Below are positions 34,201 to 41,126 of a DNA stretch of 61,666 nucleotides, one piece after another. Under the pieces are notes generated by a model. The model was not told the origin of the DNA. It saw only the letters and a list, made by a program, of their open reading frames with translations, and did not search any database. Source of the stretch: Pseudomonas syringae (GTDB lineage Bacteria; Pseudomonadota; Gammaproteobacteria; Pseudomonadales; Pseudomonadaceae); assembly GCF_000737245.1 (NCBI RefSeq), contig NZ_JPQU01000042.1, positions 1 through 61,666 on the forward strand, given 5' to 3'. Both the position numbers and the translations under genes were made by a program. Each line of letters opens with the position of its first letter. The stretch's first letter is position 1.

Positions 34201-34715
34201 CATGGCGTTTTACGTTCACCACCGACAAACCTTACTACCACTACAAAAGCGTCGACCATGTGGGCGAGTGCGAACAGCCGCAGGGCTATAAAGTGGCGAC
34301 TGCTTCAGGCTCCAGTGAAACCATCTATGATCCCATTGGTGATCAGCCTGGAATACGTTCGCTGTGCGTAATAGGTACAACCTCGCCCGATAACCAGTTT
34401 GATCAAGGCACACTGCGTAATGCTTTCTCGTTGTCAGTCAACCTGCAGGCTGCTGGCGAACCTGAGATCCCGAACATTGAAGTTACGCACAACCGTATGA
34501 GATATACCGCAGCGGTGGAGGACAACGACAGAAAATGGAAGCAAACTTTCATGAAGTCAGGCAACCCCGACACAACCGATTGCAATAGCCCGGATAAATA
34601 CACGACTACAAGTGTGCGTGTCTTCAGTCGGAAGGCATTGCCAATGAAGTTATGCGCAAAAGGTACCGATCACGCAGGCGTAGACTCCAAAGCCAGTGAA
34701 AAAATCATAAGTTAA
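31236..34715 (+). CDS. Large multidomain protein with C-terminal trypsin-like (S1) serine protease domain, toxin/effector-like
   Basis: 1159 aa; AGGAG lies nine bases before ATG 31236. No signal peptide or membrane segment at the N-terminus. Order: residues 85-170 charged coiled coil; 235-290 Pro/Thr-rich linker; about 295-650 a helical region that recalls large Pseudomonas dermonecrotic-toxin-like (DUF6543) proteins (SATEQNVYLESGHLPTAF, DYGNGVYWAYDVPNAQYIEV) but I cannot confirm it; 665-697 Pro/Thr/Ser linker; 720-945 a trypsin-type domain with His762 (STAAHC), Asp808 (NNDLALVEI) and Ser896 (SPGSSGGPV), plus the Cys737-Cys763 pair of chymotrypsin folds; 960-1159 an unknown beta-rich tail. 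It sits alone between the binding-protein gene and hisF, with no partner gene, and its leader is duplicated downstream. The cysteines suggest folding outside the cytosol, so export by another route is inferred. Confidence 0.85.
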   Translation: MGQAVTQALTRSSTQTASAYVIAKNNAPRARLSGLRSQICGVQNTITGLAQKLEADKPGCTTPHRFSWTESVMNMVHSNYFRDPKDRLANERMALFQAKEHLDALRKEVEPLEEADLIFKTNKKIVKKEARIAEFEAQKKPTHDDRKSIDALRAELDELRTIRDTLLIKHTGRTLAMHAEAGMPLEQMLQVCDLSQPAKMLCNTIEWITTPHMVAGGPGTLALPGLEAANTTSLYSDAPLSQVPNGTSSNVETGPRQLPLQLWAVPQGAAPTPTTSNNPPTIITPPSAGAVADEQQRQRADRLIDEIITSMPNSGYMPQDGNHDPVLALAVQTKDWPAYAKLEVLDAKGQHLATFGKQAASRTNQTITLQRRSNGEYVNAHDPHQSASNQEQLLTLLIQNQPRNSQLGRGGNFWGSDTTAGRIVTLRQQIADLAKAERPELFKAVIHSSCSQTDPGLPAAVKNRFMPLERSPTGTELMRKLHSENPHLTPARLTELLNASPLSATEQNVYLESGHLPTAFNLNKARIEQAVQHELAVDAVYHTRTYNPQADALLRDATTQELLKVNRNLRIFGKGETFDTQTAKAGDVILRDYGNGVYWAYDVPNAQYIEVNADTDSFFRAIASVLQPHEHRALGMTGEPDVRGFREHMGKVVEQSPSNFHLPSSSPMPATTASTTATTSTPTSPPAPSPSGTPTPVKDFGAGMTNGAPSTVLQNANGQNDHLRGIARLTRSDGYVCTATLLDTAPAATETNTPAYMSTAAHCVDTGIGAIDTDKALTGTVEFGYFVDTPSQVYPLKRTTYSNYRNNDLALVEIDTSLQALNREGIRPLAIASHIPANGTDAIVVGAPFGIRPGYLRAAACQSQIPEISAFVGLGDRWNTRRMVTNQCRDTSPGSSGGPVMTRNGEVFGVMAAQSVQSVQQPGGRLQEKFLFNVAIPATHLKDCFTNGVFNANAVNCELFPVFDIKPDHPLMRYAKITLDQAGNPIYPTWRFTFTTDKPYYHYKSVDHVGECEQPQGYKVATASGSSETIYDPIGDQPGIRSLCVIGTTSPDNQFDQGTLRNAFSLSVNLQAAGEPEIPNIEVTHNRMRYTAAVEDNDRKWKQTFMKSGNPDTTDCNSPDKYTTTSVRVFSRKALPMKLCAKGTDHAGVDSKASEKIIS

Positions 34716-34748
34716 ACCACGCGTTATCCAGCCACAATTTTGAAACCC

Positions 34749-34789
34749 GATTACAAGCTGGTGATTCAGCGAATTAGCAGCTTGTAATC
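34749..34789. repeat. 12-bp inverted repeat after the protease-fusion gene
   Basis: GATTACAAGCTG at 34749-34760 and CAGCTTGTAATC at 34778-34789 around a 17-base loop. No T run follows, so it is a weak terminator candidate at best. Confidence 0.6.
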
Positions 34790-34815
34790 AATAGATCAGC
34801 AAGCGACCACCTCGC

Positions 34816-34853
34816 CCAACTGACCAACTGACCAACTGACCAACTGACCAACT
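34816..34853. repeat. Octamer tandem repeat (CCAACTGA)n, 4.75 copies
   Basis: The 8-base unit CCAACTGA repeats without change over 38 bases. It lies between the inverted repeat and the second copy of the leader. Confidence 0.95.
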
Positions 34854-34868
34854 CTACGCGCTGCCTGC

Positions 34869-34971
34869 ACGCAACATCCTGTCAACCATTGCCCCTGTGC
34901 AACATCATGATCTCGCCCGACCTGCTTCCCGGACACAGCCCGTCCACTCTATAAGGGATGGACTATTGATC
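34869..34971 (+). repeat. Direct repeat copy B, duplicated leader without its gene
   Basis: Near-identical to 31121-31179 over 34869-34929, and weaker to 34971. After the TATTGATC the sequence has TGTAA where copy A has the start codon; no likeness to the beginning of the fusion protein follows. It is probably the scar of a second lost or recombined gene. Confidence 0.8.
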
Positions 34972-35080
34972 TGTAAACCAGACGCGGCCAAAGCTTCCAA
35001 CCCAGATTGGCGTAGACATGGCTGCTCACAATCGTGGGTAAAACAAGAAGGCCACGACGGACTAACCGCCTATTTGATGG
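34972..35080. other. Short gene-less remnant between the duplicated leader and the hisF terminator
   Basis: No convincing gene. A plus-strand frame from 34897 to 35136 has no RBS and starts inside the duplicated leader. Confidence 0.5.
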
Positions 35081-35110
35081 AAAAAGCTGCCGACTCACCT
35101 CGCCGGCAGC
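35081..35110 (-). terminator. Rho-independent terminator after hisF
   Basis: Read leftward: GCTGCCG / CGGCAGC stem with an 11-base loop, then five T residues. Confidence 0.88.
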
Positions 35111-35140
35111 CTATTGGCAATCAGCAGCACCACTGACTTA

Positions 35141-35911
35141 TCAACGCACCACAATCCCGCGCGCAGCCATGAAGGCTTTGGCCTCCGGCACGGTGTATTC
35201 GCCGAAGTGGAAGATGCTTGCAGCCAGCACCGCACTGGCATGGCCTTCAATGACGCCATCAGCCAGATGCTGAAGGTTGCCGACGCCACCTGAAGCGATC
35301 ACCGGGATTCCCAGCGCGTCGCTGATCGCACGGGTAACGCCCAGATCAAAGCCGTTCTTCATGCCGTCCTGATCCATGCTGGTGAGGAGGATTTCACCCG
35401 CGCCGAGGTCTTCCATCTTCTTGGCCCACAACACAGCGTCCAGACCCGTTGGCTTGCGGCCGCCGTGGGTGAAGATTTCCCAGCGCGGGGTTTCACCGGG
35501 CAGGGAAACTTTCTTGGCGTCGATGGCAACGACAATGCACTGCGACCCGAAATGCTGCGCCGCTTCGGCGACGAATTCCGGATTGAACACAGCAGCAGTG
35601 TTGATCGAAACCTTGTCGGCACCCGCATTGAGCAGGTTGCGAATGTCCTGCACGGTACGCACGCCTCCGCCTACGGTCAGCGGGATGAACACCTGACTGG
35701 CCATTCGCTCAACGGTATGCAGCGTTGTATCGCGACCATCGACACTGGCAGTGATGTCCAGAAAGGTGATTTCGTCAGCACCCTGCTCATCGTAAAGGCG
35801 CGCGATCTCAACCGGATCACCGGCGTCACGGATGTTCTCGAACTTGACGCCCTTGACCACACGACCGTTGTCGACGTCCAGGCAAGGGATGATGCGTTTG
35901 GCCAGGGCCAT
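35141..35911 (-). CDS. hisF: Imidazole glycerol phosphate synthase, cyclase subunit
   Basis: 256-aa (beta/alpha)8 enzyme; with HisH it makes imidazole glycerol phosphate and AICAR from PRFAR. Catalytic Asp residues are in IIPCLDVDNGRVVKG (Asp11) and in SMDQDGMKNGFDL. The ATG at 35911 has GGAG nine bases upstream; a TTG five codons earlier is unlikely. Phosphate-binding loops TVGGGVRT and IASGGVGN are intact. Separated from hisA by a REP doublet, otherwise last in hisB-hisH-DUF2164-hisA-hisF. Confidence 0.97.
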   Translation of the reverse strand: MALAKRIIPCLDVDNGRVVKGVKFENIRDAGDPVEIARLYDEQGADEITFLDITASVDGRDTTLHTVERMASQVFIPLTVGGGVRTVQDIRNLLNAGADKVSINTAAVFNPEFVAEAAQHFGSQCIVVAIDAKKVSLPGETPRWEIFTHGGRKPTGLDAVLWAKKMEDLGAGEILLTSMDQDGMKNGFDLGVTRAISDALGIPVIASGGVGNLQHLADGVIEGHASAVLAASIFHFGEYTVPEAKAFMAARGIVVR

Positions 35912-35929
35912 GGGCTTAATCTCCAATAT

Positions 35930-36036
35930 GTAGGAGCGCGCTTGCCCGCGATCGGCTGCGAAGCAGTCGTAAAATCATTGATCACACCATCGTAGGAAGG
36001 TCGTACCGACCTTATCGCGGGCAAGCGCGCTCCTAC
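35930..36036. repeat. REP doublet, GCGCGCTTGCCCGCGAT type, inside the his operon
   Basis: Arm GTAGGAGCGCGCTTGCCCGC+GAT at 35930-35952, inverted at 36014-36036. An inner repeat AGGTCGTACCGACCT lies next to the right arm (35997-36012). It occupies nearly the whole hisA-hisF gap. Confidence 0.9.
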
Positions 36037-36045
36037 AGGAATCGC

Positions 36046-36783
36046 TTAGCGCTGGTAGCCGTCGCAAAGCGCCTGAGCCTCAGCCACATCCAGCGTGCCT
36101 TCGTAAATCGCCCGGCCGGTGATTGCGCCGATGATGCCTGGCGCCTTGGCGTCCAGCAGTGCGCGGATGTCGCCCAGGTTATGGATGCCGCCGGAAGCAA
36201 TCACCGGAATCCGCGTCGCAGCAGCCAGGGCCGCAGTGAACGGGATGTTGCAGCCCTGCATCATGCCGTCTTTGGCGATGTCGGTATAAACGATGGCCGA
36301 TACGCCGTCCGCTTCGAAGCGCTTGGCCAGGTCGATCACTTGCACGGTACTGACTTCAGCCCAGCCGTCGGTGGCAACGAAACCGTCTTTGGCATCCAGG
36401 CCGACAATCACTTTGCCGGGGAATGCACGGCAGGCTTCGGCCACGAACTCAGGCTCTTTGACGGCCTTGGTGCCGATGATCACGTAGCTCACGCCAGCCT
36501 TGACGTAGTGCTCGATGGTTTCCAGCGAACGAATGCCGCCACCGATCTGGATCGGCAGATTTGGATAACGCTTGGCGATGGCAGTCACCACGTCGCCATT
36601 GACCGGCTGACCTTCGAACGCACCGTTGAGGTCGACCAGATGCAGACGACGGCAACCGCCCTCGACCCATTTGGCAGCCATGGCGACCGGGTCATCGGAG
36701 AACACGGTGGAATCTTCCATCCGGCCCTGGCGCAGACGTACACAGGCACCGTCTTTAAGATCGATAGCGGGGATGATCAGCAT
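36046..36783 (-). CDS. hisA: ProFAR isomerase (HisA)
   Basis: 245-aa (beta/alpha)8 enzyme converting ProFAR to PRFAR. Catalytic Asp8 in LIIPAIDLKDGACVRLRQG and Asp in TDIAKDGMMQGCN; phosphate loops IGGGIRS and IASGGIHN. The ATG at 36783 is the family start (MLIIPAIDL); a longer frame adds nine unlikely residues. Lies in the leftward his operon. Confidence 0.97.
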   Translation of the reverse strand: MLIIPAIDLKDGACVRLRQGRMEDSTVFSDDPVAMAAKWVEGGCRRLHLVDLNGAFEGQPVNGDVVTAIAKRYPNLPIQIGGGIRSLETIEHYVKAGVSYVIIGTKAVKEPEFVAEACRAFPGKVIVGLDAKDGFVATDGWAEVSTVQVIDLAKRFEADGVSAIVYTDIAKDGMMQGCNIPFTAALAAATRIPVIASGGIHNLGDIRALLDAKAPGIIGAITGRAIYEGTLDVAEAQALCDGYQR

Positions 36784-36810
36784 GCTTTTTCCTTCGTCAA
36801 AAGAGCTCAA

Positions 36811-36917
36811 GAGCAGCTACAAGCCGCAAGCTTCAAGCTGCAAGTTTGCGCGCCCGACAACTTGAAGCTGGCCGTTTGCAGCTGCCTCTATTCAATTCTT
36901 GCAGCTTGCAGCTGCTT
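36811..36917. repeat. Repeat of AAGCTTCAAGCTGCAAG type
   Basis: A stretch built from short forms of GCAAGCTTCAAGCTGCAAG and their complements (CTTGAAGCTG, TTGCAGCTTGCAGCTGC), able to fold on itself. Unrelated to the GGAGCG doublets. It fills the hisA-DUF2164 gap and reaches the DUF2164 stop codon. Confidence 0.7.
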
Positions 36918-37178
36918 CTAGTTCTTTTCGAGTGCCCACAAATCGCTTTCGATGCTCTCGAACCTCTCTTTGAGGTGCTGCTGGGCATCGAAAATCGCGC
37001 GGTTGTAGTAATGCGGGGCAATCTCGCTGGTGAAAAACTCAAGCACCTCGGCGACTTCGAACGAACCCAGATCCAGTTCGAAGCGCTGAGAAAACAGGCG
37101 CTTGAGCTTGTCGATGGCCTGCTGCTCATGCTCCGGGCTGAGCGTCAGGATCGGCGGCTTGTTCTTGCCCTTGGCCAT
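36918..37178 (-). CDS. DUF2164 family protein
   Basis: 86-aa small helical protein (MAKGKNKPPILTLSPEHEQ...), matching DUF2164, commonly found in Pseudomonas his operons. No function known to me. The start ATG overlaps the hisH stop by one base (TAATG), so it is translated with hisH. It contains no Cys and is highly charged. Confidence 0.85.
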   Translation of the reverse strand: MAKGKNKPPILTLSPEHEQQAIDKLKRLFSQRFELDLGSFEVAEVLEFFTSEIAPHYYNRAIFDAQQHLKERFESIESDLWALEKN

Positions 37179-37816
37179 TACCAGCGACCGTCCCATGCGG
37201 CGAAGTTCTGCAGCAATTGCAGGCCATGGGTGTGGCTCTTCTCCGGGTGGAATTGCACGGCAAAGCGCGATCCGTCGGCCAGCGCCGCGGCGAAGTCGAC
37301 GCCGTAATGGCCGCGACCGACAACCTGACGCTGATTAGCCGCATCAATGTAGAAGCTGTGCACGAAGTAGAACCGCGCCATGTCCGGAATGCTGTGCCAC
37401 AGAGGGTGATCCACGGCCTGGGCCACTTCGTTCCAGCCCATGTGCGGCACTTTCAAATGCTCGCCGTCTTCGTGCAGATCCTTGCCGAAGAACTTAACCT
37501 GGCCCGGGAACATGCCGATGCAGTCAACGCCGCCGTTCTCTTCGCTGCTGTCGAGCAAAGCCTGCATGCCGACGCAAATACCGAGAAACGGACGATCCTG
37601 GCTGACCTCACGGACCAGCGAGTCGAACTCCAGACGACGGATTTCAGCCATGCAGTCGCGGATCGCGCCGACACCGGGGAATACCACGCGGTCAGCTTCG
37701 CGAATCACATTGGCGTCGCTGGTGATGTGCACACGGCCAGCGCCAACATGCTCAAGCGCCTTGGCGACCGAGTGCAGGTTGCCCATGCCGTAATCAATGA
37801 CCGCGACTGTCTGCAT
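37178..37816 (-). CDS. hisH: Imidazole glycerol phosphate synthase, glutamine amidotransferase subunit
   Basis: 212-aa class I glutamine amidotransferase supplying ammonia to HisF. Nucleophile Cys81 in FLGICVGMQ; His and Glu in AVQFHPEKSHTHG. The start overlaps the hisB stop by one base (TGATG). Length and motifs are normal. Confidence 0.97.
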   Translation of the reverse strand: MQTVAVIDYGMGNLHSVAKALEHVGAGRVHITSDANVIREADRVVFPGVGAIRDCMAEIRRLEFDSLVREVSQDRPFLGICVGMQALLDSSEENGGVDCIGMFPGQVKFFGKDLHEDGEHLKVPHMGWNEVAQAVDHPLWHSIPDMARFYFVHSFYIDAANQRQVVGRGHYGVDFAAALADGSRFAVQFHPEKSHTHGLQLLQNFAAWDGRW

Positions 37817-38409
37817 CAGAGCACACCCTTGGTCGAAGGCATTTGCCCGGCCATGCGATCGTCCAGCTCAACCGCCATGCGCAGTGCACGTCCGAAGGCC
37901 TTGAACACCGTTTCGATCTGGTGGTGAGTGTTGGTGCCACGCAGGTTGTCGATGTGCAGCGTCACATTGGCGTGGTTGACGAAGCCCTGGAAGAATTCCT
38001 GGAACAGGTCCACATCAAAGCCGCCGACCACGGCACGGGTGTACGGCACATGCATTTGCAGGCCCGGACGTCCGGAGAAGTCGATGACTACGCGCGACAG
38101 TGCTTCATCCAGCGGCACATAGGCATGGCCGTAGCGACGGATGCCTTTCTTGTCGCCGATAGCTTTACTGAAAGCCTGACCCAGAGTGATGCCGACGTCT
38201 TCCACCGTGTGGTGATCGTCGATCTCAAGGTCGCCTTTACAGTTGATATCCAGGTCGATCAGCCCGTGACGGGCGATCTGGTCGAGCATGTGCTCTAGAA
38301 AAGGCACGCCGATATCGAATCGGGCCTTTCCGGTGCCATCCAGGTTGATCGAGGCGTTGATCTGGGTTTCCAGAGTATTACGCTCGACGTACGCCTTACG
38401 TTCGGCCAT
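37816..38409 (-). CDS. hisB: Imidazoleglycerol-phosphate dehydratase
   Basis: 197-aa manganese enzyme, monofunctional (no HisB phosphatase domain), normal in Pseudomonas. Metal-binding His blocks are FLEHMLDQIARHG, DDHHTVEDVG and NTHHQIETVFKA. GGAG lies six bases before ATG 38409; a GTG three bases earlier is also open. First gene of the leftward his run in this window. Confidence 0.97.
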   Translation of the reverse strand: MAERKAYVERNTLETQINASINLDGTGKARFDIGVPFLEHMLDQIARHGLIDLDINCKGDLEIDDHHTVEDVGITLGQAFSKAIGDKKGIRRYGHAYVPLDEALSRVVIDFSGRPGLQMHVPYTRAVVGGFDVDLFQEFFQGFVNHANVTLHIDNLRGTNTHHQIETVFKAFGRALRMAVELDDRMAGQMPSTKGVL

Positions 38410-38587
38410 CACCAGCTCCGCAAAATCATTGGGCGAAAAAGGCGAGCATTATAGGCCTAGAACAGGCTGGCATGAAGCAAACAGAAGAAGGGAAAGGGAG
38501 AAGACGACGAATTACGGAGGGATGCTGCTTTTTGGTGCAAACAAATCGGTGTTTGTTCGGTGTATCGCGCTGCAGACTCGGGCCAAT

Positions 38588-38673
38588 GTGGGAGCGGTGC
38601 TTGCCCGCGATAAGGCCGGACGCGATCTAAAATGAATCGCGTCAACCTCATCGCGGGCAAGCACCGCTCCCAC
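38588..38673. repeat. REP doublet, GCGGTGCTTGCCCGCGAT type
   Basis: Arm GTGGGAGCGGTGCTTGCCCG+CGAT at 38588-38611 and its reverse complement at 38650-38673. Between hisB's upstream region and the MFS gene end. Confidence 0.9.
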
Positions 38674-38721
38674 AACACAGCGTTCCAACTTGAGGCCTGG
38701 GTTGCTAGCCTCTACAGCTGA

Positions 38722-40383
38722 TTACTGGAACAACACCGCAGTCTTCTGCAGAGTGATCCAGACGCCCCACGCCAGTGGAATACCTACGGCCAGCCAGGCG
38801 GCAATGGCCAGCGGCTTGGTGGACGGATCAGCTTTCCACTCAAGTACCGTGGTGTGATCAGCGCCCTTGTCCATGCCATAGGATTGTTCTACAGCCAGTT
38901 CTTCATCAGTCATGAAGTACTTGTCGGCCACAGGACGAACCAGCAGGTTGCAAATAAAGCCCAACACCAACAAACCGGCCAGGATGTACAAGGTCATATC
39001 GTACGCATCGGCACGGGCAACGCCGTGGCTCAGCTGATATTCACGCAAGTAGTTGACCAGAACCGGACCGAGGATGCCCGCAGCAGCCCAGGCAGTCAGC
39101 AGACGACCGTGGATCGCACCGACCATTTGCGTACCGAACAGGTCCGCCAGGTAAGCCGGAACCGTTGCAAAACCACCGCCGTACATCGACAGGATTACGC
39201 AGAAGGCCGCGACGAACAGTGCGACGCTGCCCATGTGGCTCAGGCTTGGAACCAGGGCGTACAACAGGAAGCCCAGAGCGAAGAACACGAAGTAAGTGTT
39301 TTTACGACCCAGGTAGTCCGAGAACGAAGCCCAGAAGAAACGACCACCGATGTTGAACAGGCTCAACAGACCAGTGAAGCCCGCAGCGATGGCAGCAATC
39401 TGACCCAACTGAACAGCATCAAGCTGGTTGAACGCCAAGGTGTTGCCCAGCAGCTTGCCGGCGAACACTTCCTGCAACAGCGGCGAAGCCATGCCGAGGA
39501 TGCCGATACCAGCAGAAACGTTCAGGCACAGCACCAGCCAGACCAGACGGAACTGAGGCGTTTTCCACGCAACGCTCACGTGTACGTGGCGGTTGGTGAT
39601 CATCGCGTTGCTGGCTTTCTTGACCGGAGCGGTCCAGCCTTCAGGTTTCCAGCCGGTAGGCGGAACACGATAGGACAGCGCGCCGCCGAGCATGAATACG
39701 AAGTAAATCGCAGCCATTACCAGGAAGCTCTGCCATACGCCAACGCTATCAGGCGTAGCGAAGTGGCTCATCAGCGCTGCCGCCAGTGGTGCACCCACCA
39801 TTGCGCCGCCGCCGAAGCCCATGATCGCCATGCCTGTTGCCATGCCGCGCTTGTCCGGGAACCACTTGATCAGGGTTGAAACGGGCGAGATGTAACCAAG
39901 CCCGAGACCAATACCACCGATCACGCCGGAGCCGACCCACATCAGCCATATCTGGTGGGTATATATCCCCAACGCAGATATCAGCAAACCACCACACCAG
40001 CACAGTGCCGAAACCACACCGGCTTTGCGCGGGCCTGCGTGCTCAAGCCAGCCACCCCAGATGGCAGCCGAGCAACCCAGGAAGATGAAGAACAGGGTGT
40101 AGATCCAGCCCAGCATGGAGATGGGCCAGTCGCACGCGGAAGAGAAGATCTGCGCGAAGAAGCTCATGTCGGGTGCGCAGGCAACCGGAGCCTTGATGCC
40201 GACCGCCTTGGACAACGGCAGCCAGAACACGGAAAAGCCATACGCCATGCCGATGCACAGATGGATAGCCAATGCCGCAGGAGGTACCAGCCAACGGTTG
40301 AAACCGGGCTTGGCGATGATGCGCTCTTTGGACAAGAACGCAGGTTGGGCGGTGGACGCGCCCAAGGCTGTGCTTGTACTCAT
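38722..40383 (-). CDS. MFS transporter, oxalate/formate antiporter (OFA) family
   Basis: 553-aa inner-membrane protein with about twelve hydrophobic segments. OFA-type features: GMAYGFSVFWLPLSKAVG in the first segment, a periplasmic insert (residues ~65-90 with two Cys), GIGLGLGYISPVSTLIKWFPDKRGMATGMAIMGFGGGA between segments 4 and 5, and a long charged C-terminal tail. Such carriers move small mono- or dicarboxylates (oxalate, formate, lactate, pyruvate); the substrate is open. Single gene, divergent from panM. Confidence 0.9.
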   Translation of the reverse strand: MSTSTALGASTAQPAFLSKERIIAKPGFNRWLVPPAALAIHLCIGMAYGFSVFWLPLSKAVGIKAPVACAPDMSFFAQIFSSACDWPISMLGWIYTLFFIFLGCSAAIWGGWLEHAGPRKAGVVSALCWCGGLLISALGIYTHQIWLMWVGSGVIGGIGLGLGYISPVSTLIKWFPDKRGMATGMAIMGFGGGAMVGAPLAAALMSHFATPDSVGVWQSFLVMAAIYFVFMLGGALSYRVPPTGWKPEGWTAPVKKASNAMITNRHVHVSVAWKTPQFRLVWLVLCLNVSAGIGILGMASPLLQEVFAGKLLGNTLAFNQLDAVQLGQIAAIAAGFTGLLSLFNIGGRFFWASFSDYLGRKNTYFVFFALGFLLYALVPSLSHMGSVALFVAAFCVILSMYGGGFATVPAYLADLFGTQMVGAIHGRLLTAWAAAGILGPVLVNYLREYQLSHGVARADAYDMTLYILAGLLVLGFICNLLVRPVADKYFMTDEELAVEQSYGMDKGADHTTVLEWKADPSTKPLAIAAWLAVGIPLAWGVWITLQKTAVLFQ

Positions 40384-40642
40384 TATTAGTTTCCCCAGAT
40401 AAAGAAGCTCACAAGGTGTTCACGTTCCACCCACAGCCTCCGTGCGCGCAGGCAACGACCGTTTTATCGGCAGAGATTCCAAATACGTGACAAATCGACG
40501 CACCGGATCAGCGAACGGGCGCGAGATTAGCACTTGTCGATAAAAAATAGAGCCTTTTGCCATCACCTTTTTTGACGTCACTGCTATGACACCCCTGTTT
40601 GAGGCACAATCGGCCCTGCCTTTCGTCGCCTGAGGACATTTC
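40384..40642. promoter_or_regulatory. Divergent promoter region of the MFS and PanM-like genes
   Basis: 259 bases between divergent starts. No repeat or strong promoter match stands out; the stretch GAGTTTTTT-like AT-rich patch at 40546-40572 may hold the panM promoter. Confidence 0.35.
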
Positions 40643-41041
40643 ATGCCCATCGTCGTTGAATATCTCCAATCCCTCAGCTATCAGGACCAGGGGGATCTGC
40701 GCAAAATCTACCGAGACGCGCCCGCCTGGTTGCTCCCTCCATTTACCGACGCACTGCAATTGATCGAAAGCTGCCTGGAAGACGAAACCCTGGTCACCGC
40801 TCGGATGAATGACCGACTGCTGGGGGCTGCTCGTGTGAAAAGGCGACATGACGTGTGGGAACTGTCCCATTTGTGCGTGCGGACTTTGACCCGCCGCCGG
40901 GGTATCGCCGAGCAACTGGTGATGGATGCGCAAAAAAAAGCCCATGCAGCAGGTTGCGAGCTACGCTTGCTGGCACCCGCCCAGCCTCCCGAAGTCCAGG
41001 CTTTGGCGAGCAAAACCCAGGTCTCGCTGCTGATTTGCTGA
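40643..41041 (+). CDS. panM: PanM/PanZ-like GNAT acetyltransferase
   Basis: 132 aa. Resembles PanZ/PanM, the acetyl-CoA-sensing partner that matures aspartate decarboxylase PanD: YLQSLSYQDQGDLRKIYRDAP at the N-terminus, ARMNDRLLGAARV and LCVRTLTRRRGIAEQL, the acetyl-CoA loop. The C-terminus is shorter than in E. coli PanZ and lacks its closing GFT...W block, so the call is by likeness only. No panD is in the window. Confidence 0.75.
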   Translation: MPIVVEYLQSLSYQDQGDLRKIYRDAPAWLLPPFTDALQLIESCLEDETLVTARMNDRLLGAARVKRRHDVWELSHLCVRTLTRRRGIAEQLVMDAQKKAHAAGCELRLLAPAQPPEVQALASKTQVSLLIC

Positions 41042-41126
41042 GCACCAGGCATCCACAGCCCAGCTCCTGCGTGAGGAGGTTATACTCGCGGGCAAACTTT
41101 GAACGTAAGAACACAAGGACTCGCCC

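Noticed and set aside
34816..34853. CRISPR-like array
   Set aside because: The CCAACTGA copies are head-to-tail without spacers. REP doublets elsewhere are inverted, not spaced direct repeats. No cas genes are present.
34897..35136. Plus-strand frame of 79 codons behind the duplicated leader
   Set aside because: It starts inside the repeat, lacks an RBS, runs through the hisF terminator and has no likeness to any protein I know.
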